Source: Mytilus galloprovincialis (lineage: Eukaryota > Mollusca > Bivalvia > Mytilida > Mytilidae). From it: DNA of 64,000 nucleotides. Below are positions 32,090-46,400 of this stretch, piece after piece. Numbering within the stretch: position 1 is the first letter of the stretch; the number at the start of each line of letters is the position of its first letter. Position numbers and translations under genes: made by a program. The DNA lies in NCBI RefSeq assembly GCF_965363235.1, contig NC_134841.1, positions 30,285,440 through 30,349,439 of the forward strand. The letters run 5' to 3'. The notes below the pieces were generated by a model. The model was not told where the DNA came from and did not search any database. It saw only the letters and a program-made list of their open reading frames with translations.

Positions 32090-33560
32090 ATGTCTGTTCT
32101 ATGTTTCATTGGAATTTCAAACAAAGACGAAGAACAGGATATTCAATGGCTGTATTGGATAGCTAAACTACTAAGTGTCTTTACAAACAACGGTATATTT
32201 TTTGGTCCTCCAAATGCTAGATACAAAACCTTTTTCAAAATTATTACCATCAATCTTATCAGCAATCAAAGGCGGGCTTCAAACTTATTGTAACCCCACC
32301 TATTCTAGTGTTGGCGTGAATCAGATATAGATACTACAAATTTCAAAAGATCTTTTAGAGTACATACAATATAAGACTCTATCGTCTTGCAATAGTATAT
32401 TTAAACATTTGACTTTTCTATTCTTTACTCAAATATTCCCCATTCTAAACTAAAATACAAATTGAAAGAGTTGGTCCTGCTTTGTTTCATAAAAAAATGG
32501 CCAACGTAGAAACAAGTATCTTATCTTAGGGAGGAATACATCCTACTTTGTAAAAACTCACTCTGATTCTAACAAAACAAAACTCTGAAACTTACATTAT
32601 CAAGATGCTTGATTTTTTTCTTGCCAACAATTTGTTTCGTTTGGAAGACGTGTTTTTCGATAAACAATCGGCATTCCCATGGGAACCAACTGTGTCCCTC
32701 TTCTTGTCGACTCTTACCTTTGTTCAAACATGAACACCTTGGAGAAAAAGAAAAAGAAGTTACCAGTATTCTTTACTTGTAAGCAGTATTCTTTAACTTG
32801 ACTTTCCGCTACATAGATGATGTTCTCTCACTAAATACGGGTAATTCAATATTTGGTGACCATGTTGAGCGCATCTATCTAATCGAAATAGAGATAAATG
32901 ATACAACGGATACAGTTAAGTCTGCCTCATATTTTGACTTACATCCAGAAATTGACAATGAGGGTCGGTTGAAAACAAAACTTTAAGACAAAAAAGATAA
33001 TTTCAACCTCCCAATTGTGAACTTTTCGTTTGTATGTACAAACATTCAAGCAGCGCCTGCATACGGAGTTTATATCTCCCAGTTAATACGATACTCCAGG
33101 TTTTGCATTTCCTATATTTTTTCCCTTGATATATGGTTAATATTCACATGGAAACTATTAAACCAAGATTCCCAAGTGGTGAAGTTGAAATCATCCCTTC
33201 GTAAATTATAAGAGTTGTTTTGGCCGTTACGAAATATCCGTTTCACAGATGATAGCGGATCTGTTTCTGAATTCGTAACTACATAATCCTGTCCCCTTTT
33301 CCCGAATGCGACATTCCTAATTAGACCGTGGCTTATGACCGGGTGTGTATTAAAATGAGCAACACGACGGGTGTCACATGTGGAGAGGATCTGCTTACCC
33401 ATCCGGAGCACTTGAGATCACCCCAAGGTTTTGATGGGGTTCGCGTGGCTTAGTCTTTAGTTTGTTATGTTATGTGTGTGCACTATATGTATTATTCCAA
33501 CCCAGAACCTTTGATGTGCAGCCTGACATAGAATCATATGTATTATTCCAACCAAGGACC
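32090..33560 (+). mobile_element. Reverse transcriptase copy 4, different subfamily, decayed
   Basis: Degraded WLYWIAKL near 32145, IGIPMGTNC-type coding near 32670, FRYIDDVLSLNTGN at about 32800 with both catalytic Asp intact, then EIEINDTTDTVKSASYFDLHPEID and AYGVYISQLIRYSR at about 33055. Many frameshifts. It differs clearly from copies 1-3 in sequence. It lies between paralogue B and CRTC. Confidence 0.7.
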
Positions 33561-33599
33561 CTTGATGTGCAGCATGACATGTACAAATAAAACAATACA

Positions 33600-34427
33600 T
33601 TGTGATTTGTAACAGAAAAACATTTTTGTTGTACATTGAAATGAAATATTAAAAGTTCAGACAGATGTTATTATGATAGCGCTACACACGTTTCTTGTCT
33701 TTATTTTATATAAGTCCTTTAATTTAATTGTTTTCTGTTAAAATTATTTCAAACTCTACATCTTTTCAGTTGACGAGTATATATGTTTAATGTAAACGTT
33801 ATAGTTTAATGAAACATGTCAGTTTAACCTATTTAATACTTATGGATATGGGGTAAATACATGTATGTAGATATATACGCTGTATCAACCTGAAAATGTA
33901 AACAAAGGATTTAATAGTTAAATACATGTGTGCACCGTATATATATATATATATATATATATACGGTGCACACATGTATGCTTTGTTAATGTTAACCATT
34001 GATTTATATAAGTTGAAAGTTGTGAAAGCAAACCTGTTTGAAGGATTGGTTATGGAAATTTTGACTAATAGACAATCAGTGTTGTAAGATGCTGTGCGTT
34101 ATGACTTCATTTACCCTGTAATAATTTAAGAGTTATAACTTTTTCCTATAGCGTTGTCACTGCTTCAGTTGACTACAAATCGAATTTGTAGAAAATCTTA
34201 CAAAAAAGTATCGGTCCTAATATTAACAGGGTGCATATTTTTTTGAATCGACTGAATCATTGTTTCATTTGGTGCATTTGGTATTCCCATTGGGAAAAGT
34301 GTGATGAACCGTTTTTCGTCAACTTGTTCCAGTTTTTGCATAAAGAAAACATAAAAATAACTCGGAAAGGGGGGGGGATAAATTAAGCTAGCATCGTTCA
34401 TTAACGTTTCACGATATACAAGAAGAA
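33600..34427. other. Intergenic, AT-rich, containing a TA-cored hairpin
   Basis: Only the inverted repeat at 33922-33979 stands out: arms ATACATGTGTGCACCGTAT either side of an (AT)n core. Confidence 0.45.
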
Positions 34428-34580
34428 TTTGTGGCCCTGAATGCTCCTTAACTTCGTACTTAATTTGGTCTTTTTTTAAACTGTTATGGAATCGAGCGTT
34501 ACTGATGAGTTTTTTGTAGACGAAACGAGCGTCTGGCGCAAATACACAATTTCAATCCTGGTATATATGAGGAGTTTATT
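34428..34580 (+). mobile_element. Retrozyme-like repeat, copy D (3' part)
   Basis: From TGGCCCTGAATGCTCC to CCTGGTATATATGAGGAGTT, matching the 3' half of copy C. Confidence 0.72.
34496..34539 (+). ncRNA. Hammerhead ribozyme, core intact, weakened stem III
   Basis: CTGATGA 34502-34508, stem II GTTT/AGAC with one G-T wobble, and GAAA 34522-34525. Stem III CGA/GCG has a terminal A-G mismatch, followed by TC. Catalytic bases are complete, so activity is possible but likely poor. Confidence 0.72.
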
Positions 34581-35489
34581 TCCTACCTGATTCAAAGTTC
34601 AACTACGCTGGTCGCATCTATGTCATTGGACTTGAAAATAAAAGTTACCACAAATACAGTTAGATGTATCATGACTTACAGACAGGTAGAAAGAAATCGG
34701 CAAGGAGAATTTTTTGATAACCGAAATGCGAAATGATGCAAATGAGCTTTCAATTTTATGAAACAACAATCTAGCAACACGTGTACAGGATACATATTTT
34801 CAAGTTGACACGGTATAGCATGGCATTAATTTTAGTTCCTATTAAAAAAGTCAGCGAAAGACGATGGCTACTGTTTTGATGGACGTTTTTTAACCTTGAA
34901 GAAATTACTTAGAAAGTTAACAGTTTATATGAGATGCCCCTCAATTTCTTTCCCAAAAATGTCTGTCTTCTCTTTTTAGATAGAAATATTTTTTAATTCC
35001 GGATTAGGAATAAAAAAAAAATCCTCCGATCAGAACAAATTGAGAATTTTGTTAAGAACCTTCAATACAATATTTGTAAAACAGTTTAGTGCGTCCAGAG
35101 TGATTTTCTATGTTTACTTTCATCGGATCGTTCAAGGATTCGGAAAGGAATCCAGAGTTGATTGTTCAAAGGAGTTGCAATCATGTCATACACTGAAGTA
35201 AAAAGTCGAATGTTATAGGCGCATGTTTGATTATTCGATTGATTGTTCTCTGCTGACTGTCAAGCGACAAGTTGAAATTATAAAAAAATATCTCGGGTTT
35301 TGTTTCAGGTAGATGACGGATTGACAATAATCAAATAAATAGGTTCTGCAGAATAGGTTGACCAGAATGAAGGGCTCGAATTTCCACTTAAACTGGGGAA
35401 GAAGGGTATAGACATGGACTGAAATTTTCTAACATTAAGGATAACAGAAAGAGTCGTTGCATGGGTTACTAGTAATATATCAAAGATAA

Positions 35490-35610
35490 TTCAATACACC
35501 AGACGCGTGTTTCGTCTACATAAGAATCATCAGTGACGCTCAGATCAAAATTGTTATATAGCCAAACAGTACAAAGTTCAAGAGCATTGATGACCCACGT
35601 GAAGAGGGTG
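35490..35610 (-). mobile_element. Retrozyme-like repeat, copy E, minus strand
   Basis: Read in reverse: AATGCTCTTGAACTTTGTAC, TTGAT, GAGCGTCACTGATGA, GTAGACGAAAC, GCGTCTGGTG. The hammerhead portion spans 35497-35540 with CTGATGA and GAAA present, but the first stem II pair and one stem III pair are mismatched. Confidence 0.65.
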
Positions 35611-37290
35611 TAGCACTCTCCCAACACTGGACATCTTATTAAACGTCCACATTCCAATCGAATGATTCTGTGAACTTGTGCATCCGACGATAACCAAACT
35701 AACGCCCTTCTTAAGCATATGTTTACTGCTATATCATGGAGGTCACACATGTCCATACCCAAGTCAACCTCTGAGGTTTATTCAAACAAATAAATAAATC
35801 CAACCTCAACTTAGGTTCAGAAAAACAGGTCGATCGATGGAACGAAGGATAGTCTATTTAGACTACAACTTTGTAAAGGGGATACTTAAATTACGTTATT
35901 GGATCCTATAGTATTGAGTGACATGCTGCATAATCAAACGAACACTAGACACCCCTTCTGTGCGAGTTTTACGGTTGGCGATATAGGTCTCGATGGTCAC
36001 ATTTATATAATTGGTGAGGCAGTAAATCACGGTCTCACTGCAATAATGGAGCCACGCCAAATTCAAGATATGCTTGTCAGTCACTGTCTATATCAGCCAC
36101 TGTCGAAATAAGAAGATATGTCTTTTACTCCACGTCGATAAAAGATATGTCTATCAATCGCCAACAAAAGACTATAATCGTGGCTAAAAGTTTATTGTAT
36201 TTTTGTTTTACTGGTATATATGATGAATTTTCCGTTGCGTATTTAGATTAAGAGTGTCGGATATTGTGAGCAGTAGAAACGAAACGTTCAGTGCTTTGAT
36301 TCTGAAGGTCAGCATGATAACATGATTTGAAATGATTATCACCTTTCGGTTACAGCCGTCCAAAGTGTTTTAAAATCGTCAAGAACTGCACACATTCCGG
36401 GCAAAAAATGAAAAGCAGTTAAATGATGACAGACCCTTCACCGTGAACATGTTCCTGACTGGCCTCGGACTGTTATAAGGATATGACCTATCGGTATTCT
36501 GCCGATATTGGGTGGTGTTTTCGGTAGGATCATTTATTTATATCTATTGCTAAGCATTTTTTTTTTTTGCGTTTTAGTTGGCAGATATTTATCATTTCGC
36601 TTTTTTACAATATATTATTTGTCAAAATAAGCTAAGAAATTTCGCTGATAACTTATTCACTTGCAAGTGAACAATTCGACCTCATTGGATCCGTATTCAT
36701 GTGACCTTTAATTAAATCCCTCAGCTAGAGATTGGTTACGCATGTATTAAATGGGTGTTTAGCCACTATAAATCAGTCCACTCGGGAAATGCATATGAGT
36801 GTCAGCATTGCGAAATGTTGAAAGTGAAACTGCGTTTCTTTAGTATATTTCAGGACCTCCACAATTCGATATTAGAACATTATTTAATCGATAAACAATA
36901 TGAACAAAATATGGCAGAAACAAACTTGAAATGCAGCCAAGACGTCTATGCCTTTGTAACCTAACGGCTAGTGGACGAACTGGCAGTGTGGCCGAAACGT
37001 CTCGATAGCTGTAATCTTAGATTGTATGATAACATTAAATATAAATGAGTTCGAGATTTTAAATCTTTATATATCATTAATGTGACTGAATTTTTAACTG
37101 TTAAAGCCTTTTATTGTTACTGATTTTCTTTTAAATTATGAAAATTCAGCATTATATAGATTAGCAGGTGCTTGTTGTGCTGCCACCTATCAAAGATCAC
37201 ATGTATTACACGGATGGATTTGATTGGATAACAATAGATTAGGCCCCCTGCGAAGTCAAAATCATAACAAGCTTGTCCTTTTCTGCCATC
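35611..37290. other. Upstream region of CRTC, no gene recognised
   Basis: Short ORFs here show no convincing family. The stretch must contain the CRTC promoter and 5' UTR, but I see no full CRE (TGACGTCA), TATA box at a clear distance or other decisive element. 36965-37010 has GGCCGAAACGTC, a phrase met in retroelement tails. Confidence 0.4.
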
Positions 37291-37401
37291 ATGGCGAATC
37301 CACGGAAGTTCAGTGAAAAAATAGCTTTACACAATCAAAAACAAGCAGAAGAAACTGCTGCTTTCGAGGCAATAATGCGGGATGTTACGCCTGTTACGAA
37401 G
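37291..37401 (+). CDS. CRTC: CRTC exon 1 (aa 1-37, CREB-binding domain)
   Basis: The ATG lies in the context GCCATCATGG. It encodes the CREB-binding helix through [15 protein letters not shown]. The donor GTTTGT follows 37401 (phase 0). The 5' UTR lies directly upstream, but its start cannot be fixed. Confidence 0.95.
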
Positions 37402-40400
37402 GTTTGTTATTATAGTCGCTTGAAACGCCTTATCGGTAGCATTCTAATTATGTCGACTAATGAATCGTGTTTTGTCAACATGAAACTAATTTTCGCTGTT
37501 ATTTATTTATATGTAGGTCCCGTCGATGCAAAAGCAGCATCTTCAACTCCAACAAAACATAAGTACACAGTACAGAGCCGGGTCCTTACCAAATGTCAAC
37601 CAGATGGTGGCAAATTCCGGTATAGATCTACAGGTGAGATATTTACGATGTTGACATAACTGTCGTCTCGTGTGATTATTGTTTACATTTTATAGATTAT
37701 GTTAATGAAATATTATTGTTATGAAACATTATTTGAATTGTTATCTTTTATTTGATAGAGTGCATTTCAACATTTGGATGATTTGAGACAGATGCCAAAC
37801 CGGATGGACAGTAGATTCCATGCAGTCAGAGACAAGGGGAGACCACTCGGTCCACACAGACGAGGATTTCCAATTGATAAAGCTAGGGTACACACAGTTT
37901 ATTAACTTTAACTTATATGTTTTTTCACATCTAGCTAACAGGTTCTTTTGGTAAAATGTCTTGTTTGACTCAGGTTGATGTCACACTGACATAATTTTGA
38001 ACACAAGTTGTATATGAAAACTTCTTTGATATTTTAGTCTGGGAAACAGTGATCTGGAAGGATTTTTTCTCTATGGGCCCAGGGCCCCTCAAAATTCAAT
38101 TCAAGGGGCCATTTTAAAAAATAATGGGCCATTTGAATTGACTACAGTGGAAAAAAACAAGCATTAGCCTTTCAAAAAGGCGTAGTCGACTCTTAGCTGA
38201 TGAAAATGGAAAGTGTTCTTGCTTTGTAGATTTATTCATTTACTAGAATAGCCACGTGCATCAATCAACAAATTTTACCACACACGTGAGGTCACACGTT
38301 ATGAAGTAGTATATATCGTTTAACGTTGTTGTTTACAAAACTCCAGAGATTTGACTATTTATAGATAAAAGTTACCTGTGTACCAATATCATGAATATAC
38401 ATAATTAATGACCAGGCAAAATCTAATTGCTAAAATAGAGAGGACAAATCCGATACTCTACGGGATTGAAGGACATTTACTAGGTTTGGATTGTCCTAAC
38501 CAATCAATGAACTTTGATTATTCACGTCTCGTAATATCTTCCAATCAGGTAGCAAGAAAAATTCACGCACTGACTGTCCATCGTTCAATTCTTAATATCG
38601 ACTCCTAGGAGTCGATAATAAAAAGTGTATATTTCGGCAAAGAGATGGTGGTACTTACCTATATGATTCTAAATAATATCATGAATATTGTGCCTGTGGT
38701 TTTGTTATTTCAATTTCAAAGAATGTAAAATAACTTCTTCCAAACCAGACAATATTTAAGATAACCTTTATTTACAATGTTTCTACTGGTACTGTTGTCT
38801 TGTTCATGTTCACGTTTTTTTTTTACATTAAATTTGGGTCTTCGTCGATACCATAATTATTCCAGACGTTCCATATGAGAGGACGTATCTGGCATTTCCT
38901 CTGCACTTATTGTATTATTACTACTTCATCATGATGACAACAATAACAGTAGAGTATCATTAATTGATAAAACAAAACAACAATTCGCTGAAGGCATGTT
39001 TACAAAATGTCAAAACAAGACAAAGCCCAAAAAGTGACAAGGACAGTTAGTCGCCTTTTATGGAGACAAAAACTACATTCATAAAAAGGTTTTGGAGTTT
39101 TTCAATCGAAATAATAGCCAGCTGAACTAACTTTAAAGATAATAATAAGAGACAAATCTCGTCTGTACTAGCCAAATTTCACAAATTTAAACTTGTAAAA
39201 AATCATATCATGAATGATGGTTAATTACGTTTTGTGGGTAATCAGTTACACCCCATGTTTCTATTATTTCCATAGGAAAACACCCGAGATGTCCCAAAAA
39301 TATATAGGTGCTCCTATCATTAGAGGAACATTACACAATTGTGTACACACACATGGCGGCACGGAACACGATCGGAAATCCATTTGACGATATCTAAACG
39401 AAGTGAAAAATATCGTGCGTCACATGGTCGCTTACATAAGTCACTCTATGTGCCATTTCTGGTCGATGTGCGCTATAGGCGCAGGGCGCACGTCCTTCCC
39501 GATCACTGGGGAAAATATCTTTAGTTTCTCAATTCATTATTGAGTCCAGTAAGTCAGTTATTTTTAATAAGCACAATGTTGATTGGATAAAGTTAACTGG
39601 GTAAATGCATATTGCTGCTCAGTATCATAATAAATTAGGACTTTCAACTAGTTTTCAGTAATGTAGGTACTGAGTATTGAAGTTATTTGAACAAATCACA
39701 ATATAGTGTATTGCTGATTTTGGTGCAAATGGTATGTCTATTTCTGTCTGATTTATTTAAAGATGGCTGTGACTTAGGTTGGATAACTGTTTGACATACA
39801 TTCACATTGCATACACATGCATATACATGTACATGTGTACCATGTACACTCCGACAAGATGATTCCAGCAATAGTTCCAGGGCATTAGTTATTATAATTT
39901 GCTGCAATTTGTTTTACTTGGCATAAATGATTTTGCACAACATTACTCAAGATAGAATTATAAGATAAAAAAGTTACTGGAAACTACAATATCTGACATG
40001 CTTGAATTTATGGCCAAATTGTAACAAGACAATTATAAAAATGAACTTCATGTAGGTCACATTAAGGGAAGCAGTGCCAGTAATGCCACTTCAATGACTT
40101 TTATATACATGTATAAGATTTCTTTAAATGGTGTGATTGTCAGATTAAGTTTTTATTAAATCATGGCAAAATGTTGTGTCTTTTTTTGGGGTCTCAAACT
40201 TGATACAAATTCATTGTTATTGTCCTTTTAGGTAAAATTTCTACTGGACAAATAAATCTCAACAAACATTGTTAGAATTAATAGTACTTTTTATTTGATC
40301 ACTAATTGCACCATTTGAATACACCTTTGTAAACATTGATTTTCTATAGCTATCATGTATCTGGTTCTAGAAAAAGGGCACCACTCCTGAACAGAATGAT

Positions 40401-43400
40401 TTAAATTAAGCTAACTTAGCCTTCTTATTTTATTCCCATGTCACTTAATTTTTGCATACAAATTTCCTAAGTGGCATTGAAGGACCTCTTCTGAAGTGAT
40501 AAACAGTTGTAACAGAAAGATTTTTTTTTTCAGACAAATTGTTCCCCTTATGGATCAGCTTACTTGTCACCACCCCCAGACACCAGTTGGAGGAGGTAAG
40601 CAACAATCATTTTCTGTTTTATCAGTTGCTTTAATTTAACTATATACCAGTTTTATAATACTAATTATTGAGTGATCACACACTATATATGCTTGTAAAG
40701 TATTTGAATATAATAAGGTTTGACCTACATATAACACAATCAAATGAATGTTGTTTTTTTTGCTTTTGTGGTATTGCAATGGAATTTTAAGGCACACTTA
40801 TCTTTTATACTTCATTTCGCATGTAAAATCAATGGTAAAGCGAAATCTGGGTTTTATTCAAATGTAAATTTTTTATTTTAATGGGGTAAGAGGTTCTTTT
40901 GTAAAATAATTATTGTTCATTTGCCTTAAAGTCATCATTCCTCTTAGAAGGGTCAATACTGTAACCATCAAATATTAATTTAAACTGAAAAAAAAGTTTT
41001 AAATGGCTTGACCAACCAGACTAGAAATACTAAATATAACATAAATTCAAAACATACAAATGTACCAATGTTACCCAAAATTAGTTCAAAACCAATAACA
41101 ACCAATATACATTTGTAAAGAATTCATGCTCTCTAAGACTAAAGATTTAATCAATTTACATCCGAATTTGGTGTTGAGAAGTCATAGACAGTCTGAAAAA
41201 AACATAGCCTAGTGTGATTCTGAATTATAAGTACATAATATTGACAGGATGTAGGACCATAAATTTTCATAAACGAAAACCATTATACATACATAGTTTA
41301 ATTTATGTTTTAATTAACAAAAGCAAAATCAATGTTTGTACCCATAAAAATCATATTCAGTGATCTTGCTAGTGTTTAATTGATATCTGTTAGGAATAAG
41401 TTTATTCAAAGGATCAATAAGTTTGCACGAATCAATTTTTAATTTAGGTGCTATATATATTATAAACAGCATATTGCAAAATTAATTCAAAACAATATAC
41501 AGTGTATATCTTTTGAGCAAGATCTTTAGCAATATTTGTAGATAATTGTGGCTTCAAAAGGGATAACACTCTTCTGATTTTAGTAAAAGTAAGTCAAGTT
41601 CTGGCTAGAAACTTAAGGCAGTCTTAGAAAAAGTGCACTCTACTTTTCAGTATTTTTTTTACAGCAGCTTATCATTTACATTGACAAAAATTAATATCCC
41701 CTTTATTATGTTTTTGTTAACCTGTACTTAACTTTATTCTGGCTTAAAAAAAAATTGAAAACCTCAGTGCCTTTTCTTTTTAAGTTTAGATATAAAAAAA
41801 AAAGTATGATTTTTTTTATGAATAGTTGGGGGATGTCTATCCTGCTTCATATTGACTAATTATTATAAGAGGATATATTATATGTTGATTCTAAACAAAA
41901 TTCATTGTCATCATAAATTTGTCTAGAATTTAACAAAGGAAGCTAATATAGACAATTCAATGCAAGTTGTGAGAATAAGAAGTTGAAGATCTGGAATATA
42001 TAAAAAAGGCCCTGGCATGGGTATTTTCATATATATCTGTAACTTACAAAATTAATTTTAACCATAGCTAAAGCCAGTACCTGTAAACATGGGTTACTGT
42101 AAGGAATGAATACATTGTAATTTGAAGATTATCTCCCTTTGAAAGTTTGAAATTTGCTGTGTGGTCACTCATAATTTAATTAATGTTGTTTATTTGCTAA
42201 TTTTATCTTTTGTCTTTTCACTCCTTTTTTATCCATAGATAGTCCAAGCTTTTAACAAACATTTGTATTATAGTTATTATTTAATTTTAGTTTAAATATT
42301 TTAGTTCTTTACTCCTCAAGTACATGTAGTGTTAATGTACACATAGCTTTTTATGTTGTTAAACATTCTTTTGTCTTGATATGTAAAACAAAACTATCAT
42401 CATTAATCATTTTAATTACATAAGCCTGATTTAATGTCTGAAATTGTTTACTATTAAAGATAAGTAATGTTCATGCAATAAGCATAAACAATTAACATGT
42501 CTATACAAAATGAGTGAAAAAGAAATAAAGTTAAAATATTATGAATTTGAAAAAGTAAAGATCTATGCACTACATGATTGAGGTTAATTTAATTTTGTTT
42601 TTCCTGTAATCTGCCATTTTTTTTCTGGGAAACATAATAGACTTCTGTCCTTGACCTTTAACCTGCCATCCCCTTTTCAGATTATTCAGACACCTAAATG
42701 GTGCAAATCTTCCACGGTGAGTTTGAAGTTTCGCTTCATTTTCAAGCTATCCTGACTCAAACTACTTACAAAATAATCCTAACATCATACTAACAAAATA
42801 TGAGGTATGAACATCTTTAAATTCTTCAGTGGTAACGATTGCTTCGTCAGATATGTATATAATTTCACTTTTTCAAGTACAAACTGTAAGGCTAATTTTT
42901 TATTTATTTGAGAATGATATGTGAATTAAAGCTTAACTTGAACTTGTTTTGAAATGTGATCAAATAAAAAAATATCCAAAAATTGATATTAAAATATCTG
43001 CTTTTCCAATGAATCTACCAGTACTTTATATACATTGAAATTTATTATTGATGAATTTTATAAAAGAACTAAAGAGTATACAGTATTCTGCTTTAATGAA
43101 AGGACTATTAAAAAAAGCTGCAACTCTGAAGAACAAAGAAGTTCATACCACATGCCATGTAATAGTCCTTTCTGTCTGATTATACTGCAATGTGTACATA
43201 CATGTAGGAATGATGTTTATATGCAGCTTAGAATTACCTGCAGGGAGGTATACGATTAGAGCGCTCGTGCTGGTACTAATGTTTACTGTATCATGTGATC
43301 AAGTCATCCTAAGCTTCAGCTTCAGTGCTATATATGTCGATTTGTGAGAAATGCTTGATCATATTAGGATATTAACTTATAAATATTAATTGTTAAAAAT

Positions 43401-46400
43401 TCATTTACTCTTATTACATATGTCACTTAGTGAGATCCGAGAAAAATCACTATTTCTTCTGTTGTTTCATATATAGTGAATGCTGGGGATAAAAGGTGAT
43501 TCACTCTAATATATCTCTCTGTACACCATATATTTTATATGGCTAGGTGTTAAATCAGAGTGTAATCACCTAGTTTTCACTGGAATTAACTCAACACCAG
43601 TATGGCCTGAATCACTTTGTGTGTACTGTATTTCATGTATATAATCTAATGTAAAGAATGGTCAGTAAATAAGTCTTCAAAGGACATTGTTATTTCCACT
43701 GAAAAAAATGGCAGTGCCTTTATTATAATTTATTATATTTGTTTGGTACAAATTAAGATTCCCTTTGTCCTTGGATCCTCTGGTCCATGGTTAATATACA
43801 ATTCAGAAATTGCTTTTGGATCAGTAAAGTGGCTAAAGTTTTCCAAGTTTGTGGGTTTGTCTGAATACGATACTACTTTACTGAAACATATATAAATTAT
43901 TGCCCTTAATCACCAAGCATTTTACAAATTTATAGTTTAATTTGCATTTGCAAATTTAGTCACATGAACATGTATAACTGTCATGTATTTGTACATCTGG
44001 TGAAAAAAGGTAGTCAAAAGTATGTGTCAAGTAGAAATTAATTTACTAAGATACATTTCATACATGTGATACATGTTCATATAAACATTTATTTTCAAGT
44101 ATCAATTTCTGATATGTTAAAGACTGGACTTTTTTTTATATGTACAGTAAATAGACCTGATACATTAATGTTATAGTATATAACCATCCACATGTATTAA
44201 GTGGTTAACTTTCATGTTTAAAGTTTCTATCATGTATTCAGTGCAGGTTAAATGTATAGTCCTCCATTGTTATTTTTCTCAGTGTACATATTGATAAACA
44301 TGTCCCTTCAGGCTCTACAAATATTAAGTTTGATCTACATGTAGGTTTGAAATAGTGTCGTCATTTTGAAACATATGTATGTTTGTTTGCAATAAGTTCT
44401 GGTTTTCTGATGTACAAATGTAGAACGTATAAAAAGTTGATGATTTACATATTCATTGTACAAATTAAGGTAATCCAATGGTTTGGATTGTTGTTTTGCC
44501 ATAGCTTATGATACTAGTTGTCCACCAAGGAACTTTCACATCATATAAATGTTTAGAATAAATTAATAGGTAAAAATTGTCCAAACTTGGTAGAAAGATA
44601 GGAAGATGTGTTATGAGTGCCTATGAGACATCTCTGCATCCAAGTCACAATTTATAAAGGTAAACCATTATAGGTCAGTCTTGTACTAATGTTTAACCAT
44701 TAAAATGGAAAAAAACGATCCAACTATATAAAAAACAAGTACCGAGAAACACTTATGAACCACATCAACAAATGACAACTACTAAACATCAGATTCCTGA
44801 CTTAGATTCGGAAAAAATGGATGGAAGGTCATCACTTTTGCTGTTTATCATGTAAAATGGTGCATATTTCTTTTCTTGATTGAGTTAAATGATTCCAGGG
44901 GGATACATGTTTATCATTGATATACTCTTTGACATAGTCTTAATACAGTAGATCACATCTCTGTTATTATTTAGCCAGTCTTAAAGACTGACATGTTTAA
45001 AAGTTTCCAGTGCAATTGCCAAATCTTTAATAATAAACCTAAGTTTGTACTAACATTCAAATTCACTGCTACTTGATCAAGTAGTAGACTATGCATAAAC
45101 CCATGGTACAAGTAGTATAACACATGTTTCACTGCTGCATTATTATGTAGTAGACTAAGTCACTATGCATAAACCCATAGTACAAGTAGTATTACAAATG
45201 TACATATGTTTCACTGCTGCATTATTATGTAGTCGACTATGCATAAACCCTTGGTACAAGTAGTATAACATATGGTTCACTGCTGCATTATTATGTAGTA
45301 GACTATCATGACTATGCATAAACCCATAGTACATGTAGCATTACACATGTTTCACTGCTGCAATATTATGCAGTAGACTAAGTCACTATGCATAAACCCA
45401 TAGTACAAGTAGTATTACAAATGTACATATGTTTTACTGCTGCTGCATTATGTAGTCGACTATGCATAAACCAATGGTACAAGTAGTATTACATATTATG
45501 TTTCACTACTGCATTATTATGTAGTAGACTACTGTATGCATAAACCCATGGTATAAGTAGTATTACATATTATGTTTCACTACTGCATGATTATGTAGTA
45601 GACTACTGTATGCATAAACCCATAGTAATATGAAAAATATGTTTTACTGCTACATGATGTTCATGTTCTAGTTTGTATTTAATTGTACTGATAACACTAG
45701 AAAATGTCACCATGTGTTAACCAACAATCATATGACATGTAATTAGCACTGTTCCACCACACCAAGCTTCGACCTAATGAAGGTATGATAAACTTAAGTT
45801 CAAGGCCTAGTTGAACAATGGGTGCAGAAAAACATCTGTCGAAAGAAAAATCTCTGTTGGTGAAACCTCCATTGTAAAGGTGAAGCCCGGTTAATTTGCA
45901 AGTGTTAATTAATATTTTACCTGATGATATCTATATTATAAACACATATACTTCAATATATGGAAATAAGAAGCTGATCATGTGACGACTGTATATTTAT
46001 AGATTGTCGTTGGTCATCTCAACAAGAATGATTTACTTGCTTGAGCCTGTAAGGGAAAATGAGAAAATCAATCTAATTGAGATGACCAATGATAATTTGT
46101 TTATTGCTATTTTGCCTATGACGATGGTGCTTAATTTCATTGACAAAGGCAAGTGCGCCCCTAGTTTCTAGTGAGAATTTTCTTATGACTCTACTGTGCT
46201 GGGAAAGGAGTTTGATTATTAGTCAGTAAGATCAAAGGAAAATTTTGTAAAATAATGATAACCATGCTTATATGTTGATACACATAGGTTAGAATGAGTA
46301 TTTATATTGGAGTAATGGGTAGATTATTAATATGAATAACAGAGCTAATAGTAAAGCATGTTGATGGTATTGGTAGACGACAGGTGTAGCATGTAGAATG

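Noticed and set aside
33112-33411. 99-codon minus-strand ORF
   Set aside because: Antisense shadow of the 3' part of RT copy 4.
35899-36111. 70-codon plus-strand ORF upstream of CRTC
   Set aside because: No recognisable domain, no splice-linked partner and an opposite-strand ORF of similar size. No evidence that it is a gene.
36755-36964. 69-codon ORF with HSGNAYECQHCE, resembling a C2H2 zinc finger linker and Cys pair
   Set aside because: The spacing to the two His (C-x2-C-x16-H-x5-H) does not fit a C2H2 finger, there is no second finger, and no splice-linked neighbour was seen. Probably chance or a dead fragment.
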